From positions 60,315 to 124,314 of the forward strand of contig QANZ01042139.1 of NCBI GenBank assembly GCA_003254925.1: a stretch of 64,000 nt of DNA, read 5' to 3'. Shown piece after piece: positions 47,655 to 59,416 of the stretch. This DNA comes from Chamaecrista fasciculata. Taxonomy: Eukaryota > Streptophyta > Magnoliopsida > Fabales > Fabaceae. Both the position numbers and the translations under genes were made by a program. The notes below the pieces were generated by a model. It made no database searches and was not told where the DNA came from. It saw only the letters and a program-made list of their open reading frames with translations. The stretch's first letter is position 1. Every line of letters starts with the position of its first letter.

Positions 47655-48036
47655 NNNNNNNNNNNNNNNNNNNNNNNNNNNNNNNNNNNNNNNNNNNNNN
47701 NNNNNNNNNNNNNNNNNNNNNNNNNNNNNNNNNNNNNNNNNNNNNNNNNNNNNNNNNNNNNNNNNNNNNNNNNNNNNNNNNNNNNNNNNNNNNNNNNNNN
47801 NNNNNNNNNNNNNNNNNNNNNNNNNNNNNNNNNNNNNNNNNNNNNNNNNNNNNNNNNNNNNNNNNNNNNNNNNNNNNNNNNNNNNNNNNNNNNNNNNNNN
47901 NNNNNNNNNNNNNNNNNNNNNNNNNNNNNNNNNNNNNNNNNNNNNNNNNNNNNNNNNNNNNNNNNNNNNNNNNNNNNNNNNNNNNNNNNNNNNNNNNNNN
48001 NNNNNNNNNNNNNNNNNNNNNNNNNNNNNNNNNNNN
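47655..48036. other. Assembly gap (382 N)
   Basis: Unsequenced. It lies inside the nested repeat cluster. Confidence 0.99.
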
Positions 48037-48440
48037 TTTTTTTTCGAAAATTATACTTTATAAATAATTTAAGAGTTAAGTATATAATTTTAAATAATGT
48101 TGGTTGATATTTTAATAATGTTAGTTGATATTTTGATTTGTTAATATTTGTGATTGTTGTAGATAATTTGTTAGAAAATGTATTAGTTAAGTTTTAACAA
48201 TTTTTTGTAATATGAAATACTTGTAGATATTTTTAATTTAAAAAAAAATCGAATTTATTTATATTAATTTCGAAAATATATTTTTTTACATTTTGTAACT
48301 AATGTGTCTTATTTTTTTAATTATTTAAAAGATAAAAAAAATCAACAAGGAGGAAGAATGAGAAGAAGATAAAAAGAAGATCAAGAAGTAAGTATATAAT
48401 TTTTAAAATAAAGAGTACATTTTGTTAAATACTTAAACCA

Positions 48441-48703
48441 CACCAATCATGCGGTGCCACGTGACACCGCGTGATTGGTGCTGTTTAATTTTTTTTGGGA
48501 CACTCGGATGACATCTGAGTGTCCCAAAAAAATAGTCAAACCGACTGACGCTGTGACTGATACAGCGTCAGTCGTCAGGGATACTCGAACACAGTCTGGG
48601 TATCCCAAAAAAAGTTAAAAAAAAAAATTTCACCCGGTGCCACGTGGCATCGGGTGATTGGGCCACGTGTAATGGGATACTCGGACCATATCCGAGTGTC
48701 CCA
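48441..48703. repeat. Array of six consecutive palindromes
   Basis: Hairpins: 48441-48480 (CACCAATCA…TGATTGGTG), 48497-48525 (GGGACACTC…GAGTGTCCC), 48543-48573 (GACTGACGCTGT…ACAGCGTCAGTC), 48578-48606 (GGGATACTCG…TGGGTATCCC), 48631-48656 (CACCCGGTGCC…GGCATCGGGTG) and 48674-48702 (GGGATACTCGGA…TCCGAGTGTCCC). Two of the centres contain CCACGTG. The stems are GC-rich within AT-rich DNA. Confidence 0.85.
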
Positions 48704-48999
48704 AAAATCTAAATAGTTTTTTTTATCCTAAAAATCTAAATACTTTTTTTATATTATTTAAATAAATAAACCTAATCTCCTATGTGAATATATTATGTTA
48801 ATTAAAAGAGATTATTCCAATTTTAAATCTATCAATCTCCTATGTAATGGTCAAATTTTAATAATTTAGGCTCCGTTTGGTACACTTGAATTCCCTTATG
48901 CATTGTAAAATGGCACAGACTCCAAAAAATTATGCTGTTTGGTATTGTTTGTGATGGAACATAATGTAGTCTACATCGTAATTAAACAGTGAAAAATAA

Positions 49000-50240
49000 A
49001 TTACATTAGGGAGACTCGGGTTTTCAGTTTTACTGAGGGAATGTCGACTTAAATGTCAATTTTGCCCCTCTCATTTGCCACCATTTCTGAGGGTGAAGAC
49101 TTCTTCTCTTTCGTTCTCTCTTCTCTCTTGTCATCTCGGACGCAGCCGATCTCTTTCGTTCTCTCTTCTCTCTTCTCATCTCGGACGCAGATTTGAATGA
49201 TCAGTTCCACCGTGGAGACAGGTTTGTTCCGTTTCTTCTTGATCTGATTTGAAATGTCGATTAGGGTTGGAAAAGGTTTCCATAATCCGTCTTCAACTTT
49301 ATGTGGAAAGATTGCTTTTTCTGTGTAATTCAAGAAGTATCCTCGAATTTTTGTATCTTTTAATCTAACTCCATTTCAGTAACACCTTAGCAACTTAAGT
49401 AAAGTAGGGGATCCTCCCATTAATTTTTTTGTTCAAGGATGAAATGTCTTCGTCAGAGGCGATATCATCCTATCCTAGTAATATATATTTACATATATAC
49501 ATAGTACTTTGTGAAATACAAGGTTGGGAAATATGGAGAAAGAGTGAAATAGAAAAGGTAAAAAAGGAAAAAATGAAGAAATTGAAACCAAAAATCAAGG
49601 TGTTCATTCTCTTTTCTCCGCTTCCTCTTTCATTTTGTGTTAGCATGATTTGTTTTGATAATTGAGGCTTCTACTGTTGTGATGGCTAGGATTTAATTGT
49701 GTATTCAGTTTTAGGAAATAAGATTGTGAATATGCAATTCAATTATGCTCCTATGAAATGTGCTCCCAAGCTGTATGATAAAATGCCTCAATGAAAATTA
49801 TTATATGTATATTTGTGCAAAGCTTGAATGTGGACTGGTGTCTTTCATGTGATGCAGCTAGAAAGTCATAAACAGAAAAGCGAGATAAAAAAAGAGGACT
49901 GAGAAACTGAGCAAGGAGAGAAGAAAAAGACAATTTCTTTCTTTTGTTTATCCTTGGAGGACTATGTGATAACAAGGAAGAAGAGAGTCTTGTGCCTTCA
50001 ATATTGTTGGAAAATCAAAGTAATAACAACAAGGGAAGAAAGGTGAATCTTGATTTTCTCATTCTATTCTCCCTCTTTTGCTTTTTGAATTGGTCATGAG
50101 AATTGACATGCTGAAATTGTTTTTTTCTTTTTATAAAAGAAAACCAAATTAAATATATGCCTTTCCTTTAAAATATTAATTCTGTTTTGTTCAAAATTTT
50201 GTTTTGATCGTTGTTGTTTTTTATTGATTCAGAAGAATGC
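49000..50240. other. 5' part of the Harbinger element, no clear gene
   Basis: A GA/CT-rich direct duplication (TCTCTTTCGTTCTCTCTTCT at about 49105 and 49150) is visible. Open frames here have no recognisable Myb/SANT domain. Confidence 0.5.
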
Positions 50241-50257
50241 CTCATATTAAAACACTC

Positions 50258-51286
50258 CTAATGGTTAGCTGGCTGATGTCCGTCTCTCCATTCACTCAGA
50301 TGGTATTTTTGTCCTCTGTAAGGGGCTAGAAAACCTTCAGAGTTCGTGAATCCTGCATCAACCAAATAATATTGTCCTATATCACAAATATATTATGTCT
50401 CATCATTCCAACCCACGTATGTAATATTTAATATTTAATATAAATTATAGAAGACTCACTATATGGAACCTTGAGGCCATTGGTTCGAGTTAATGCACTT
50501 CTTAACACCCGTCCGTCAGCAGCAAATCCTTCCCAACCCAACAACACATATACAAATTCTCCATCACATGTGCAAACCCCTAGGACATTAGTTGTGATTT
50601 CACCCTTTCTATTACGATATCTTGGTTGGGCATGTACCGGTACTGTCATCTTAATGTGGGTGCCATCAAGTGCTCCAAGGCATCCCTGTATCACCCATCA
50701 ACGATTAAATGTGAGTCCATTTGAAGTAAATAAATAAATAAAAAATTACAAAAAATAAAAACAATCAATAACAATCGTACCTTGAACCACTTCCACCGCT
50801 CATCAGTTGAATCATTAGGCACGGGTTCCGGTATTTTAATAGTGTCTCCTCCAAGTGCATCATGGCATTCAATACTGTATGGAAAAGTCTACTTATTGAC
50901 TCCCCCGACCTCTCAAATTGGAATTGAATGGCTCTATTCTTAACTTGGTGGGCTAAAATATTTACGAAGATTGCCACTTGCTCATCCACTAGCATGTTTT
51001 TAGTAGGCTTAAGACCCCCAATTGTCTCTAGCATACCACAAAGTCGAACAAAAGTAGCTCTACTCATCCTTAGTTGGTTGAAGCAAGTTGACTCGCTTGA
51101 ATACACTAGGGCCCTAAGCTTTTCTCGATTGGCATAGAAGTCTACGCTATATGACTTGGGACAAATACGCCTCTTATTACAATACATTTGCATAACCATC
51201 GAGATACACATTTTTCGTATTTCGTGCATAATTTTCAACCACCAACAAACAAGTTTACCGATAAGTTCTGTCCTATTTTGGTCCAT
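50258..51286 (-). pseudogene. PIF/Harbinger (HARBI1-like) transposase, inactivated
   Basis: Apparent exons: 50781-51286, 50460-50685 and 50258-50376. Exon 1 gives a helix-turn-helix-like region (ESTCFNQLRMSRATFVRLCG, KNMLVDEQVAIFVNILAHQV). Exon 2 gives GCLGALDGTHIKMTVP with the first catalytic Asp, then YRNRKGEITTNVLGVC and GWEGFAADGRVLRSAL with the second Asp. Exon 3 gives QYYLVDAGFTNSEGFLAPYR and YHLSEWRDGHQPANH. Exon 1 is 506 bases, so the frame is lost before the PVPNDSTDERWKWFK segment (near 50835). Exon 3 then meets an in-frame TAG at 50258-50260, after which ECFNMRHSS continues the family sequence. The C-terminal part beyond that (with the last acidic residue) is not recognisable. The gene is therefore broken at two or more points. 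Confidence 0.8.
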
Positions 51287-52826
51287 AACTGTAATAATAG
51301 AATAACAAAAAATATTATTGCTACAACATATATTAGATAAACAACAAAAACATAAGCAGCAGTCACAAATTATAACTTGTAGCTCCAATTTTATTATATT
51401 TAGGCTTGAAACTAGAGAGATATGATCAACTTCATAAAACAAATGATAGATTTTTGAGTGTGATTTGATATCGTTTGTCTATAACTTCAATTGGGAAGAA
51501 AAAGATACGTTAGGAATAATCCGTAACTCTGATTTTGTCACATATAAATTAAAAAGAAGAAAAATATGATCAGATTTAATAAATACAGGCCAATTATGAA
51601 GCTTATTAAAGACCAAAACAAAATTTTTGAGCAACATTAAGGATTAAAATAGAACACAAAAAACACTAAGGACCAAAATAGAATTTAGAATAAACATTAA
51701 GCATCAAATTAAGACTTTGGCCTTTCTTTTTCTTCCTTGGTCATTGACTTCAGATTTCGAAAAAGCTAAAGAGAACTTCCCTTTGTGTCGATCAAACTAA
51801 TGTTGTAAGGTATGTACCACTTGTACTTCAAATTTCAACATTGATCAAAGAATAAACATATAATGGTAAAAAAAAATAGCCACCATTGCTCATTTCATCC
51901 AAACGAACAAGACAAAGAAAAAGAGAAAACTTGAACCTCCCCTTGCTTTGTTGTTTTAAGTTTCCCTTTTACAGAATGAAGAATGAAAAAGAAAATTCTC
52001 TCCACTGTTTCCATCTCATCCCGCAAAATGCAGAATTTGGCTTCTCCAAAATTGGATGCCTCGATGAAATCTAAACTCTTGTGAGCATCTGTGTGTGAAT
52101 TGAGTGCAGAGATCTTGGTGTGTTTGACGCAAGGAAAAACATTTTTTTTTTGTATGCATATGTTTCTGTTTCCTAGGAATCAACCTTAGCCAATCACCAA
52201 CCATCCTTAGATTAATTCTCAATTATCACATTTTCATCACTATTACTCAGTTCATTATCAAACTTCCTTCTTCACAGTTCTATTCTCAAGATTCAAATGG
52301 AAGGGGGACCGAAAAACAGTACAAAATGAACAACGCATAACACTGTAAAATCGAGGACCTACTTGTTAAACGTTCGACGATGATCGACGGTCGAGCTTGG
52401 TGCTCCGGCAGCTGACGTTCGACATTGGTGCTTCCTGCAAGAGAGGTCCGATGAAAATGGCGCAAGATGAAAGGGTTTTTCAGTTTTGGTATAAGAGGGC
52501 ACAATATAAGGGCATTTTAGTATTTTTACATATTTTTTACTTCACTTTTCCTCATATTTTTTTTGGCAAACCAAACATGAAAATTCATTCACAGCGTCAC
52601 TTTTCCTCCTCTCATTTCCCTTCCCACACGTAAAGCACTTTACATTACGAGACCCGAGATAATACCAAACGGAGCCTTAATTATACCAATGAATCCAATT
52701 TTAAATATTAGAAGATTGATAGATAGTTTATATTTTGTATAAAATATATAATTAATTATTAACATATAATTTTAATATGCAATAACAAAAACTTAATTAA
52801 CAACATATAATTAGTTAATAATAATA

Positions 52827-53361
52827 GGCCAAAGGGTCATTTGGGTCCTAAATGTATGCCATAATGTTCATTTTGGTCCATTATGTTTCAGAATGTTCAA
52901 ATTTGTCCTAAACGTTAGCAAAATGATTCATTTTGGTCCTAAATGTTGATAAAATGTTTCATTTTGGTCCCAAACTATTGAATTTGATCATATTTCTCTC
53001 GTCTCTCATTTCAAGTTCAAATGACTTGTTAAGAGGAACTCATAACTCTAAATTCATTGCATTCGAATTTGAAACGAGAGAGATATGATCAACTTTGCTT
53101 GTTTGAGTATGAAACTAGAAGTCTACTTTTAGGACCGATTTGACCTCGTTTACTGACTCCAACTGGATAGAGAAAGTACTCTTCGAGAGTAATACATAGC
53201 TCTAAACTCATCAAGTTTGAACTCAAAACAAACCATATTCTATTGTTGGGACCAAAATGAAACATTTCGCAAACATTTAGGACCAATTTGAACATTTTGA
53301 AACATAATGGACCAAAATGAACATTAGGGCATATATTTAGGACCAAAATGAACCTTTAACC
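52827..53361. mobile_element. Mutator-like MITE (535 bp)
   Basis: Inverted termini GGCCAAAGGGTCATTTGGGT and, inverted, GGTTAAAGGTTCATTTTGGT extend for over 120 bases. The 9-bp ATAATAATA at 52818-52826 recurs at 53362-53370, a target duplication of Mutator length. Non-coding. It shares its arms with the element at 37434-37759. Because the flank is itself repetitive (AT triplets), the duplication is suggestive rather than decisive. Confidence 0.72.
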
Positions 53362-53394
53362 ATAATAATATATAAATATGATAATTAATTTTTT

Positions 53395-53680
53395 GATATT
53401 TTACTATTATGTTTTATAAAAAATGTATTTTATGATTAATAATAATAAATTAAAATATTTTTAAATAAATAAAAAAATTTGTTTAAATAAAAAATACTTA
53501 AAGGCTGCAGTTTTTATCGTTGCAAAGAATAAAATTTAAAAAAAAATAAAATAGCAACACATTAAAAGTGTTGCAAACAAAAAAAATGAAAAAAAAATAT
53601 AAAAAAAAACTGTGCACTGCACGTTGATCTCATTGGTCCACGTGTTTTGGGATACTAATACCATATAAGAGTGTCTTATA
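53395..53680 (-). repeat. Right arm of the distant inverted repeat
   Basis: Reverse-complement counterpart of 47311-47654 with the same order of blocks (GCAACACTTTTAATGTGTTGC, AGTGCACAGTTT, CTCTTATATGGTATTAGTAT). It carries one 63-bp-type unit rather than two. Confidence 0.75.
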
Positions 53681-53942
53681 TATGTAAATTCTTTTCTTCT
53701 TGAGCTACAAATCTAAATACTTTTTTTATATTATTTAAAAAAATAAACCCATATTTTAAACTGTCAAGATTAGAATAAAATATTTTAAAAATGTCAGGAA
53801 TGTTTTTCGAGGAGAAATCCTTTAACTACATGAAATTTTTTTTAATAGAGTATAAAATTTGAATTAAAAGAAATGACTTATAGAGACTATGTGAAATTTT
53901 AGGGATTTAACCACAAAAACTATGAGAAGAAAAACAATTAAG

Positions 53943-54380
53943 GCCAAAATTCACTTTTGGTCTTATAACTTTTGTTTAAGTTTCAATTCGGTCCTATAAC
54001 TTTTTTTGTTGCACTTTTGGTCTTATACCTTTTGTACAAGTTGCATATTTGGTCCCATGTTGCACTTTTGGCCTCATATCTTTAGGTTGAGTTGTAGGAT
54101 TGGTCCCACATCTTTGGGTCATGTTACAGAATTGGTCCTACATCTTTGGATTATGTGTAGAATTGGTCTTATATATTTGGATCAAATGAGACTAAAGGTG
54201 AAACTTTTTACAAAAAAATATGGTACCAATATGCAAACTCACCAAAAAAATATGAGATCAAAAGTGATACGGGACCAAATGTGCAACCTTTTGCAAAGAT
54301 ATGACACCAAGTGCAACAAAAAAATTAAAGGACCAAATTGAGACCTGAGCAAAAATTATGAGACGAAAAGTGCAGACCAA
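53943..54380. mobile_element. MITE-like element with long inverted, internally repetitive arms
   Basis: The left arm GGCCAAAATTCACTTTTGGT and TTTCAATTCGGTCC mirror the right arm GGACCAAATTGAGACC and GACGAAAAGTGCAG. Phrases of TTGCACTTTTGG and GGTC(T/C)(T/C)AT repeat internally. AACAATTAA before and ACCAATTAA after may be a 9-bp target duplication with one mismatch. Non-coding. Confidence 0.5.
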
Positions 54381-54667
54381 TTAATATGCAAGAGACTAAG
54401 ACAAAATAAACTGATGTTTTAGTCAAAATTAAAATAAAAAGTAAGGTAGTTTTTTTTATTGCCCTGAAAAAAGTAAGGTAGTTAATCCCATTCCCCACGG
54501 AAATTTTGTTTGGCCCAATAATCCACACAAATTAGAAAGACGTGTATGGTATGAGTTAATAATTAACACAGTTCCCAATTGTTCCTTCCATTCTCTTCCC
54601 TCCTTATATTCTTTGATTTCTTGGTCTTCCTATTTGCCACCGCCTTACTTTCTCTCTCTCATTCTTC

Positions 54668-57410
54668 ATGGCTTCATCGATGGAAGCCCGCATTTTCCCG
54701 CAAAGAGGAGATCGCCATGCTTCACTCAGATCCAAAGTCGCCATCGTTGGCAGCGGCAATTGGGGTAGTGTTGCCGCTAAGATCATTGCTTCCAATACCT
54801 TGCTCCACCCCTCCTTTCACGGTATATATGCTAATCCTACCTTCATTCCCATTTCTTTTTCTTGTGCTTTTTGCTTCTCTTCTCGCCATTATTTTGGTTA
54901 GGTTTAATCTCCGTGTCATGCATAATGTCTCCCGTTAAGCTATCTATAAGACTGTAATAACATGTATGATCGATGAGATGCCTTTCTCAGCAAACAAACA
55001 GAATATCTGTTTAATTTCCTGTAGAATCTTGAATTTTGATGGATCCTCTGATTATTCAGATGAGGTGAGGATGTGGGTATTCGAGGAGACATTACCAAGT
55101 GGCGATAAGCTTACTGGTGTCATCAATGCAACCAATGTAAGGCCCACTACATGTATTTCCTTCCTTCTGCAATCGAATCCCATCTTTCTCTCTCCCATTC
55201 ATCTTTTTAATCCTTTTCACAGGAAAATGTTAAATATCTCCCTGGAATTAAGCTTGGCATAAACGTCGTTGCAGATCCGGACCTTGAAAATGCAGGTAAT
55301 AAGTTCTTGTTGACAATGTATTTACATGTATATGTTATATACTTATATTATATCATAAGAGAATCCATATTGTGATCTGAAAAAAGCGCAAATATAACTC
55401 TGCAAAATATTTTACAACTATTGGCTTTCACTTTTAGGTGATTTTTGGGGTCAACTTGAGTTGTCTGCTGTTCTGATTGAATAATTATGCAGTGAAGGAT
55501 GCGGATATGTTAGTCTTTGTGACTCCACACCAATTCATTGAAGGAATATGCAAGAAGCTTGTTGGAAAAATTAAGACAAATGCAGAAGCCATTTCCCTTG
55601 TGAAAGGGATGGATGTCAAGCCGGAAGGCCCACGCATGATCTCTACTCTTATCTCCGACCAACTGGGAGTAAATTGTTCTGTTTTGATGGGAGCCAACAT
55701 AGCCTCTGAGGTACTCAACAAGTGTTGATCAAATGTCATGTGCCAACTCAGAATATCTTCACTCTGATTCTAATTGATACTTTTTGCACAGATAGCCCAA
55801 CAGAAGTTTAGTGAAGCTACCGTTGGGTACAGGCAGAACAAGGAGGCTGCAGAGAGATGGGTTCAGTTGTTCAATACTCCATATTTCAGTGTGACAGCTG
55901 TGAGTGTACCACACTTTTTAATTGATTATCACTAAACTTGTGAAGAAAACTTACAATTATTCTGAATGAAACTGAATCGATCAAAAAGAGTTTGCTTAAA
56001 GTGAAATCTGCAATCCTAATAGATTATTGACATGGGAAACACATAAAAAAGTTTGTGTTACAAGTCATATGATCTTGAGTGCTTTTAAATTGATCAAATT
56101 CTGAGGCATTCTTTGTGCTTACAAATTTAGTCATATGTACTAATAGGTCCAGGATATTGAAGGGGTTGAACTGTGTGGAACTCTAAAAAATGTTGTGGCC
56201 GTAGCAGCAGGTATGTAGTGCAGTATCCTCCACTTTGTTAACCTCTTTTTCATTTTAAGTGGATGACCAAACCATGGAGCCCAAATGCAACAGGTTTTGT
56301 TGATGGCTTGGAAATGGGAAATAATACAAAAGTAAGTTTCAAGGATTTCATGTTCTGAAGGTTTAGAAAAACTTTCTTTATATTCTGTCTTATTTTGGTT
56401 ACCTATCATTCTATAAATGCGTAGGCTGCAATCATGCGGATTGGTCTGAGAGAGATGATGGCATTTTCCAAGCGGCTGTTTCCATCTGTTAAGGACAGCA
56501 CATTTTTTGAGAGCTGTGGTGTGGCTGACCTCATCACAACATGCTGTAAGGAAGCTATTTGATTTAATATTACTTAGCTTGTCATCGTTTATCTTCGGTT
56601 TCATTTAAAACAAATTGTTTGTGGCAGTGGGTGGAAGAAACAGGGGAGTTGCCGAGGCTTTTGTGAAGAGTGGAGGAAAGAGGTTGGTTTTTCCTTTCTT
56701 GTACATATTTTCGTGGGAGAGTAAAGAGAAATAATTGATTTAGTCATGCCCGACTTATCTGTTTCTTCTCTGTAGGTCATTTGATGAACTTGAAAAGGAG
56801 ATGCTGCGGGGCCAGAAACTGCAGGTACATATATGAATTTGGCTATAACAAAATTAAAATGTCTCTTCTGGAGAGGACATAATAAAATTGTTAGGCACAT
56901 ATACACTCCCACGTCTGAATGGATGTATCTAGTGACTAATGTGCCTAAAACTAGAGTAGCAAAATTGAACCTAGAGACCACCTTAGTCACATTTGTGCAT
57001 TTTCCAGGAGCTTTACTAAATATATGCATAAACCCAAGTAAGAAACAATTAATCAAAAGACAGTTTAAATTCTCAAATTTATAGATTGTTCTCAATGATC
57101 ATTATTACCTGAAAGAATCATAGACATTGGCTATACTAATCAATTATTATTAAATAAAATCATCAACCACTTTCAAAACTAATAGTATTTGTAGATTTGT
57201 GCCATTTATTTGATTCTAGTAAGTTGATCAACCTAAATTTCTTGAACCAAGGGTGTTTCAACTGCATGTGAGGTTTATGAGGTTCTATGTCACCGTGGAT
57301 GGCTCAAGTTGTTTCCCCTCTTCGCAAATGTGCATCAGATATGCACTGGTCGGCTTCCACCATCTGCCATCGTTCAATACAGTGAGCACAATTCTAGATC
57401 CTCCTCATGA
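54668..57410 (+). CDS. Glycerol-3-phosphate dehydrogenase (NAD+), cytosolic type
   Basis: Reduces dihydroxyacetone phosphate to sn-glycerol 3-phosphate with NADH, supplying glycerolipid synthesis and redox balance. Eleven exons: 54668-54821, 55060-55136, 55223-55295, 55493-55710, 55792-55899, 56147-56210, 56294-56331, 56425-56545, 56628-56682, 56776-56824 and 57252-57410. They join in frame to 371 residues. NAD-binding [15 protein letters not shown] has GSGNWG at residues 28-33. Other family blocks are [41 protein letters not shown] (Lys139), [48 protein letters not shown] and the C-terminal [20 protein letters not shown]. No transit peptide is evident, which favours the cytosolic isoform. 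All introns are GT-AG. Confidence 0.94.
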
Positions 57411-57479
57411 TAGAAGGCTTTGCAAAATGATATATTTTGTTGTAGAAATGACCAGTATAAATTACATTTACAGATCGAG

Positions 57480-59400
57480 AACAACTCATTTGTAACCTTT
57501 AGCAGTACACCAACCTTAGAAGTATTTGAATTTGATTACTCCCCTTTCTTGCCGAGGGCCAAGTAGATATTCCCTTCCATAGTCAAAGGTAAGCATATAT
57601 ACGAAACTCGATCAACTGTTAAACTTTGAAGACAGCTGAATTGACTTGTTTCTAGGTTCATAGACTGTTATTCTTTTTCTTTTTCTCCACTGCAAGCTAT
57701 ATATACTTACTATTAAAGAAGTAGATTGAAATTTGTCTTCTGACTATGTTTTCCAGTGTATCTATACAGATTTTATTCTTAGGGAAGGAAAATAAACTCA
57801 TGTCCTTCAGCTTTCCAGGTTGTCCTTTTAATGTCTTTTCAAAGTTCATTGGATGTTGCAAAACAACACAGCTTTTCCAATCACCCGTATATCACATCTC
57901 ACTCATAGGGACTCAGAATGTGAGAACTTGGAGATGGAACATTGTTGGTTTCACTTGAGACATCTGCACATTTGAGAACCTTGTTAAAGTGACCTATTGA
58001 AGACAGCTTAACTTGAAAGCTAAGTTTGGTTACTGAAATTTGGGTGAAGTAAGTGGGAAAAGATCGATATAATGTGTCGTGACTGCAATATCTTGTTGAT
58101 CACAAAGTCGCCTAAAATGCGGGAAAGAAGACAACTGTACTAGCAAAAGTGATTCCAATCGTTTGCCTTTTCTCAAGACAAAGGGGTGGATGGGATTCCA
58201 ATTCCATAATCAATTATTTGTTCTAAAATGTCTTTTTATAAAGCTGAAGTTCCTCCAATTTTTTATAGGTCTTAATTTGCCCCACTTTTATCTTTGTTGT
58301 TTATAGAATTATATATAAAATGTGAGTCAGATAGTAGTATGCTCTAATCACGCATTGTTTCATTCATTTGCAAGTATTGGGAATTATGAATTCACGTGGG
58401 ATTGGCTTTCCAAGTCAACTAGTCAAATCATGGGAAATTTTGGGTAAGTAAATGAGATCTTTATTGTTAAATATGAATAGCTTTGTAGATCAGAATTTGA
58501 AACGACAATCAGGTCCAAGAGCTTTCGCATAACTTGAATGACCAAGAATAAGCATGCAATTTGCTCAAAAAAAAAAAAAAGAATAAGCATGCAAAATTTG
58601 GAATTATTAATAGGAAATAGGTTATTTGAAATGGGAATCAAATAATGATTCTCCTTTTTGTATTGTTTACTTTTTTCCCCTTTCGTGTTATGTAGGATAT
58701 GACTTCGAATTAAAATAAAACAGGGTTTTTTTTTTTATAAAAAAAAAGGGTACTTACAACAAATCAGACACCACAATTTAAGGATAAAAAAGAAAAAGAA
58801 CAAATTAGATGACATAAGCTTCGAAGAACAGAAAAATTAATTAATATTTTAAAGCGTTAGCATTTTCATCAAATGCATTTGATTTTGAATTATTAATATT
58901 ACCAATTTTGTTGTGCACCAACGAGAAAATGAAGTTGTAATCCTGATTCAGTGATTTACGGCAGTGTTTACGCGGGATGTAATTAAGGAGGCATACTTCG
59001 TAAAAATTTTATCCATTGTACGATTATAGAAGGTGATCCTAGTTGAATAATGAGTTTAATGAAGTTCACCTATCCTCGTTGATCATGTACTCGATATAGA
59101 AAAGTGGATGGCCTAAAAAGAAAATCAGATTATAGCTCTTTCGGTGTACTGAAAAACTTAACACGGGCTTCTCTATAGAGTTTTAAATAGCATTTTCTTA
59201 AAAAGGAATTCCCACACATACATACAAAAGTTTGAGAGAGGAAGAAAAATGAATCCAACTGTAACACCAAACCCTTCCTTGAATGCCAATAGTTTACTAT
59301 ATCTGTCATAAAACATACTACACAACCAGCAGACCACTGATTTAAAGTAGAAGATGAAAAAAAAATCCCAGAAAGCCAACCCTTGATTGAATTTGATACG
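57480..59400. other. Gene-free interval
   Basis: 3' flank of the dehydrogenase gene and AT-rich DNA. AAGAATAAGCATGCAA-type phrases are duplicated around an A-run near 58545-58595. No gene was seen. Confidence 0.5.
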
Positions 59401-59416
59401 ATTATAACAAGAATTA

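Larger units (their letters stand above)
48869..52676. mobile_element. PIF/Harbinger transposon (3.8 kb)
   Basis: 14-bp terminal inverted repeats GGCTCCGTTTGGTA and TACCAAACGGAGCC are perfect and are flanked by the 3-bp duplication TTA (48866-48868 and 52677-52679), as this superfamily requires. The interior carries a DDE_Tnp_4-type transposase relic on the minus strand. I found no convincing Myb-like accessory reading frame, so the element is probably non-autonomous now. Confidence 0.88.

Noticed and set aside
48441..48703. Palindrome array as a CRISPR-like array
   Set aside because: The units differ from one another, there are no constant spacers, and the genome is a plant's; these are hairpins, not repeats with spacers.
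49049..49333. 94-residue minus-strand frame in the Harbinger element as its accessory protein
   Set aside because: It is built on a GA-rich duplication (REERTKE repeats) and has no Myb/SANT-like Trp spacing.
56140..57095. Long minus-strand frames over the dehydrogenase exons
   Set aside because: They are shadows of the plus-strand exons and introns and contain no domain.
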